Positions 4,425-7,088 of a stretch of DNA of 7,088 bases are shown piece by piece (within the stretch, counting starts at the first letter, position 1; the number at the start of each line of letters is the position of its first letter). Source of the DNA: Candidatus Melainabacteria bacterium GWA2_34_9 (GTDB lineage Bacteria; Cyanobacteriota; Vampirovibrionia; Gastranaerophilales; UBA9971); the NCBI GenBank assembly GCA_001784535.1, contig MFRJ01000111.1, positions 21,339 through 28,426 of the forward strand, given 5' to 3'. A program made the position numbers and the translations under genes. A model generated the notes under the pieces. It was not told where the DNA came from and made no database searches. It was given only the letters and a program-made list of their open reading frames with translations.

Positions 4425-5924
4425 TTATAAATCATTTCCGCAGTATGAAAGATTAAAGCTCTTGTTGCAAAGAGGGAAATCTGAAATCCCGTTATTTCTA
4501 ACAGAAAGCGCAAGCCCGTACCAGTTATTAAAAGAAGCATCCTTGATTTTGTATCTAAAAATCCCATTTTCGTTGTTTGTCAAAGCAACATGAACTATTT
4601 CACCGCGCCATCCTTCAACTATAGAAATCACCATACCGTTTACAGGCAGTGAATTTTTAGTTTCTATCAATAAAACATCGTTGTCATGATTTTGAAGTTG
4701 GCTTAATATTTCTTTTATTATGATTATTGACTGTTTTATTTCCTTGTATCTAATACTGGTTCTGGCAAAAACATCTCCGCTTTCGATGATTTCTTTATCA
4801 AAAAACATATTTTTATACCATCCCCAGGGATGATCTATTCTCGTGTCCAATGACAAACCGGATGCTCTGGAGGATATTCCAACTAAGCCGATTCCTTGAG
4901 CTTTTTCTTTGCTGAGTGTTCCTGTTTTTTCGAGTCTTGAAATTACGCTTGCGGAAGAAAACATTGTGTCTGTCATTCTTTCAACATCCTTTAATACTTT
5001 ATCCAGAGTTGTTGAAATTATTTCAGCCAGTTTATTATCTATATCACAAGTCACACCTCCAACTCTGATTAATCCCCTTCCAAAGCGGCTTCCGCATATT
5101 GAAAGAAGAGTATTAATTATTAAAGTTCTTGTTGCTCCAAAAACAGAACTCCCCATAATATAAGCTATATCGTTTGAAATTGCGCCCAAATCTCCAATAT
5201 GTACGGCAACTCTTTCTAGTTCGAGAGCAATTACTCTTATTAATTCTGATTTATCGGAAATTTTAAGGTTAATTAAAGCTTCCATAGCGTTTGAATATGC
5301 AACAGTATGCCCTATTACCGTATCTCCCGTTATTGATTCCGCAAGATGCGGCATAAATCGGTTACTGTTTTCAAATAAAAATTCTACGCCTCGATGTTGA
5401 TAGCCAAGCTGGATTTCGAGATGGTAAACTTTTTCACCATTACACATAAACCTAAAATGCCCCGGTTCGATTATTCCGGCATGAATAGGTCCTACTGCCA
5501 CTTCATGAACTTCTTCTCCTTCCATTTTAAAAAATGGATAATTTTCAATTTTTTGAGTTTTATCAAACTTATTTTTGCTGTGCCTGACTGGTTTTAACCA
5601 GGGATGTCCGAACGGTTCAATCCCGAATTCCTCATAAAATTCTCTTTCAAACAGATGAAAAGCAGGAATATCTTTTGTTATTGAAGGATATGACTTTTCT
5701 CCTGCTGCAAAACGAGCGGAAGAAATTAAAAGTTCTGATTTTTTATCATCGGCAAGTATTACATAAAGCCTGATGTTAGAATATTCTACACATCCAAAAA
5801 ATCCTATAACTCTTTTTTGGGTTCTATATTGTTTTATTATTTCATTTCTTAGTCCGTTTATATTGAGTATAGGGATTTCATTTAAGCTTATAACCTGATT
5901 ATTTTTTGATATTATCCATTTCAT
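4425..5924 (-). CDS. NuoC-NuoD-like (HycE/HyfG-type) large subunit lacking nickel ligands; Ehr-type
   Basis: This 499-residue fused subunit is peripheral to the membrane. Residues about 30-115 are NuoC-like, ending FEREFYEEFGIEPFGHPWLKP. Residues from about 140 are NuoD/HycE-like: GPIHAGIIEPGHFRF (145-159), LEIQLGYQHRGVEFLFE, ALELERVAVHIGDLG (233-247) and RFGRGLIRVGG. In [NiFe] hydrogenases the cysteines of CGIC and of the C-terminal CxxC bind nickel. Here the first motif aligns to TGDT (199-202). The second aligns to S493-Y-C-G496, with the single Cys495 out of register. The chain ends three residues later, with no extension for the maturation protease. The position aligned with the complex I quinone tyrosine is Gly. 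It is therefore not expected to be a hydrogenase or a quinone reductase. GAGGA (5934-5938) overlaps the upstream stop, 9 nt before the ATG. It belongs to an operon with the antiporter-like gene upstream and the small subunit downstream. Confidence 0.9.
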   Translation of the reverse strand: MKWIISKNNQVISLNEIPILNINGLRNEIIKQYRTQKRVIGFFGCVEYSNIRLYVILADDKKSELLISSARFAAGEKSYPSITKDIPAFHLFEREFYEEFGIEPFGHPWLKPVRHSKNKFDKTQKIENYPFFKMEGEEVHEVAVGPIHAGIIEPGHFRFMCNGEKVYHLEIQLGYQHRGVEFLFENSNRFMPHLAESITGDTVIGHTVAYSNAMEALINLKISDKSELIRVIALELERVAVHIGDLGAISNDIAYIMGSSVFGATRTLIINTLLSICGSRFGRGLIRVGGVTCDIDNKLAEIISTTLDKVLKDVERMTDTMFSSASVISRLEKTGTLSKEKAQGIGLVGISSRASGLSLDTRIDHPWGWYKNMFFDKEIIESGDVFARTSIRYKEIKQSIIIIKEILSQLQNHDNDVLLIETKNSLPVNGMVISIVEGWRGEIVHVALTNNENGIFRYKIKDASFNNWYGLALSVRNNGISDFPLCNKSFNLSYCGNDL

Positions 5925-5937
5925 GTTTAAATTTCCT

Positions 5938-7088
5938 CTATAAAATTGAAACAGCCAAGGCTGCGTTGTGTATTATTTGATTAACAAAAGACGGCATATA
6001 AATTCCTAGTATTAATGAAGCTGTTATAAAGATTATTTGAGGTATATACATTCCTGAAGAAAGCTTTATTGTTGCATTTTCTGTCTTATGGACATCGCCA
6101 AAACTCATTTTAATAACAGACTTACCGATTCCATAAATTATTACCGTTAATAAAACAGAAAATACTACAGCAAGAATGATCATATCTTTTTCAAACATTG
6201 TTTTGAGGAGCAAAAATTCGCTTATAAATAACGGGGATGGAGGTATTCCGGCTATTCCTATAAAACATGAAGCCCACAGCCATCCTGTCAGCTTATTCTG
6301 TTTCAATATTCCGCTTATTTCGTCTATTTTCTTGGTTTTAAATTGTTTTAAAATATTTCCCGCAGTGAGGAAAAATGAAGATTTAAGAAGAGAATGCGCT
6401 AACAAATGAAGCATTGCAGCGTATATTCCTACCCCTCCAACAGCTATGCCTAACGCAATTATCCCCATGTTCTCTATAGAAGAATAGGCGAGCATTCTTT
6501 TGTAGTTATTTATGTTAAATACAAAGACAGCAGTTATAAAAAGGGATAAAAGCCCCATGGAAAAGAGCATAATCTTTGCAAAATGTTCCAGATGAGTCAA
6601 CTCCATTAATTTATACAATCGTAAAATAATTAAAAAAGCGGAATTTAATAGCGTAGCAGACAATAAAGCGGAAATAGGAGATGGCGCTTCTGAATGGGCA
6701 TCAGGAAGCCACGAATGAACAGGTGCTAATCCCATTTTTGTCCCAAAACCTACAAGTACAAACACAAAAGACAATTTAAGCCAGAAAGGAACTATTTTGG
6801 CTGCATTTATATATAAATCGTTAAAAAATAATGAATTTATGCTGCCTGTTCCGATTGATAGCAGTATTATTCCTACAAATGCCAGCGAAATACCTATTGA
6901 ACAAATGAAAACATATTTCCATGCAGCTTCCAGAGAATTTTTTGTTTTGTTAAAATAAATAAGATATGCGCTTGCCAAGGTTGTTGCTTCAATAAAAACC
7001 CATGATAACCCTAAATTGGTGCTTAAAATTGTTCCTGTCATTGAAAAAACAAATAATAATAATGCTATTGAATAATAGGTGAGAGATT
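5938..7088 (-). CDS. HyfF-like (NuoL/M/N-type) proton-translocating membrane subunit, 5' end outside window
   Basis: The visible 383 residues belong to the Mrp-antiporter/complex I membrane subunit family and most resemble HyfF of hydrogenase-4. About eleven membrane helices are predicted. Counting from the internal Met at 7041, key residues are E18 (WVFIEATTLAS, the TM5 glutamate), K102 (GFGTKMGLAPVHSWLPDAHSEAP, about 98-120, the TM7 lysine), H212/H216/K220 (LHLLAHSLLKSSFF) and E275. A late lysine pair, K307 and K311 (GIGKSVIK), follows. These charges form the proton path in homologues, so this subunit looks competent to pump. The reading frame stays open upstream of that Met to the window edge (SLTYYSIALLLFVFS), so 7041 is not the start. 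Related proteins are about 480-530 residues, so roughly 100-150 are missing. It is the first visible gene of the operon, 13 bp before the NuoCD-like gene. The cation moved is assumed to be H+, and Na+ cannot be excluded. Confidence 0.9.
   Translation of the reverse strand, partial: SLTYYSIALLLFVFSMTGTILSTNLGLSWVFIEATTLASAYLIYFNKTKNSLEAAWKYVFICSIGISLAFVGIILLSIGTGSINSLFFNDLYINAAKIVPFWLKLSFVFVLVGFGTKMGLAPVHSWLPDAHSEAPSPISALLSATLLNSAFLIILRLYKLMELTHLEHFAKIMLFSMGLLSLFITAVFVFNINNYKRMLAYSSIENMGIIALGIAVGGVGIYAAMLHLLAHSLLKSSFFLTAGNILKQFKTKKIDEISGILKQNKLTGWLWASCFIGIAGIPPSPLFISEFLLLKTMFEKDMIILAVVFSVLLTVIIYGIGKSVIKMSFGDVHKTENATIKLSSGMYIPQIIFITASLILGIYMPSFVNQIIHNAALAVSIL

Noticed and set aside
3781..5597. 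Plus-strand open frames opposite the hydrogenase-like genes (for example 3781-4095, 4402-4593, 4909-5163, 5394-5597)
   Set aside because: They lie antisense within well-supported genes, have no recognisable domains and no convincing ribosome sites.
5938..7041. Met at 7041 as the true start of the HyfF-like gene
   Set aside because: The frame stays open upstream to the window edge and encodes more hydrophobic helix fitting the family. The Met lies inside a membrane segment and has no ribosome site.
3663..7088. A genuine hydrogen-evolving hydrogenase-4 or formate hydrogenlyase
   Set aside because: The nickel-binding cysteines and the maturation tail of the large subunit are absent, and no formate dehydrogenase or hyp gene is in view.
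3663..7088. NADH:quinone oxidoreductase (complex I)
   Set aside because: The small and large subunits read like the HycE/HycG type (GPIHAGIIEPGHFRF, GGCNGCEME). The fused ferredoxin and gene order follow hyf, not nuo.

Overview
The window is AT-rich bacterial chromosome, about two thirds A+T by eye, with tightly packed genes. It uses the standard code: TGA ends the polymerase gene and no gene needs recoding. The gene set suggests an anaerobic or fermentative bacterium from a poorly cultured, low-GC lineage. It comprises an energy-converting-hydrogenase-like membrane complex, a PreA-type flavo-iron-sulfur subunit, YajQ, and a LexA/UmuD-type regulator with a Pol V-like polymerase. Lineages related to non-photosynthetic cyanobacteria are one possibility, but nothing here fixes the phylum. 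I see no rRNA, tRNA, CRISPR array, insertion sequence or phage gene.

Layout, left to right. Positions 1-362 (+) hold the C-terminal end of a PreA-like dihydropyrimidine dehydrogenase subunit, cut by the window edge. It runs tail to tail into a ThiF/MoeB/HesA-family E1-like adenylyltransferase (359-1087, -), and the two stop codons share a TTAA. A 125-bp intergenic region with overlapping divergent promoter-like elements separates this gene from yajQ (1213-1713, +). Next, on the minus strand, comes an SOS mutagenesis pair read right to left: a LexA-UmuD hybrid repressor (2982-3557) and a UmuC-type Y-family polymerase (1727-2881). A terminator-like hairpin lies between them. The regulator has a near-perfect promoter placed so close to its ATG that the mRNA should be leaderless, and a dyad overlaps that promoter.

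The right half (3663 to beyond 7088, -) is the 3' part of an operon for a complex I / group 4 [NiFe]-hydrogenase-like membrane complex. In transcription order it has a HyfF-like proton-translocating antiporter subunit (cut by the window edge), a fused NuoC-NuoD (HycE/HyfG-like) large subunit, and a small subunit in which a HyfH/HycF-like 2[4Fe-4S] ferredoxin is fused to a HyfI/HycG (NuoB-like) domain. The order matches E. coli hyfF-G-H-I with H and I merged.

The most interesting point is that the large subunit lacks all four nickel-binding cysteines. It also ends immediately after the second ligand motif, and the position matching the complex I quinone tyrosine is not a tyrosine. This is therefore probably not a hydrogenase but a member of the poorly understood energy-converting-hydrogenase-related (Ehr) class. 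It would couple ferredoxin-level electrons, entering through the fused ferredoxin domain, to ion pumping, with an unknown electron partner.
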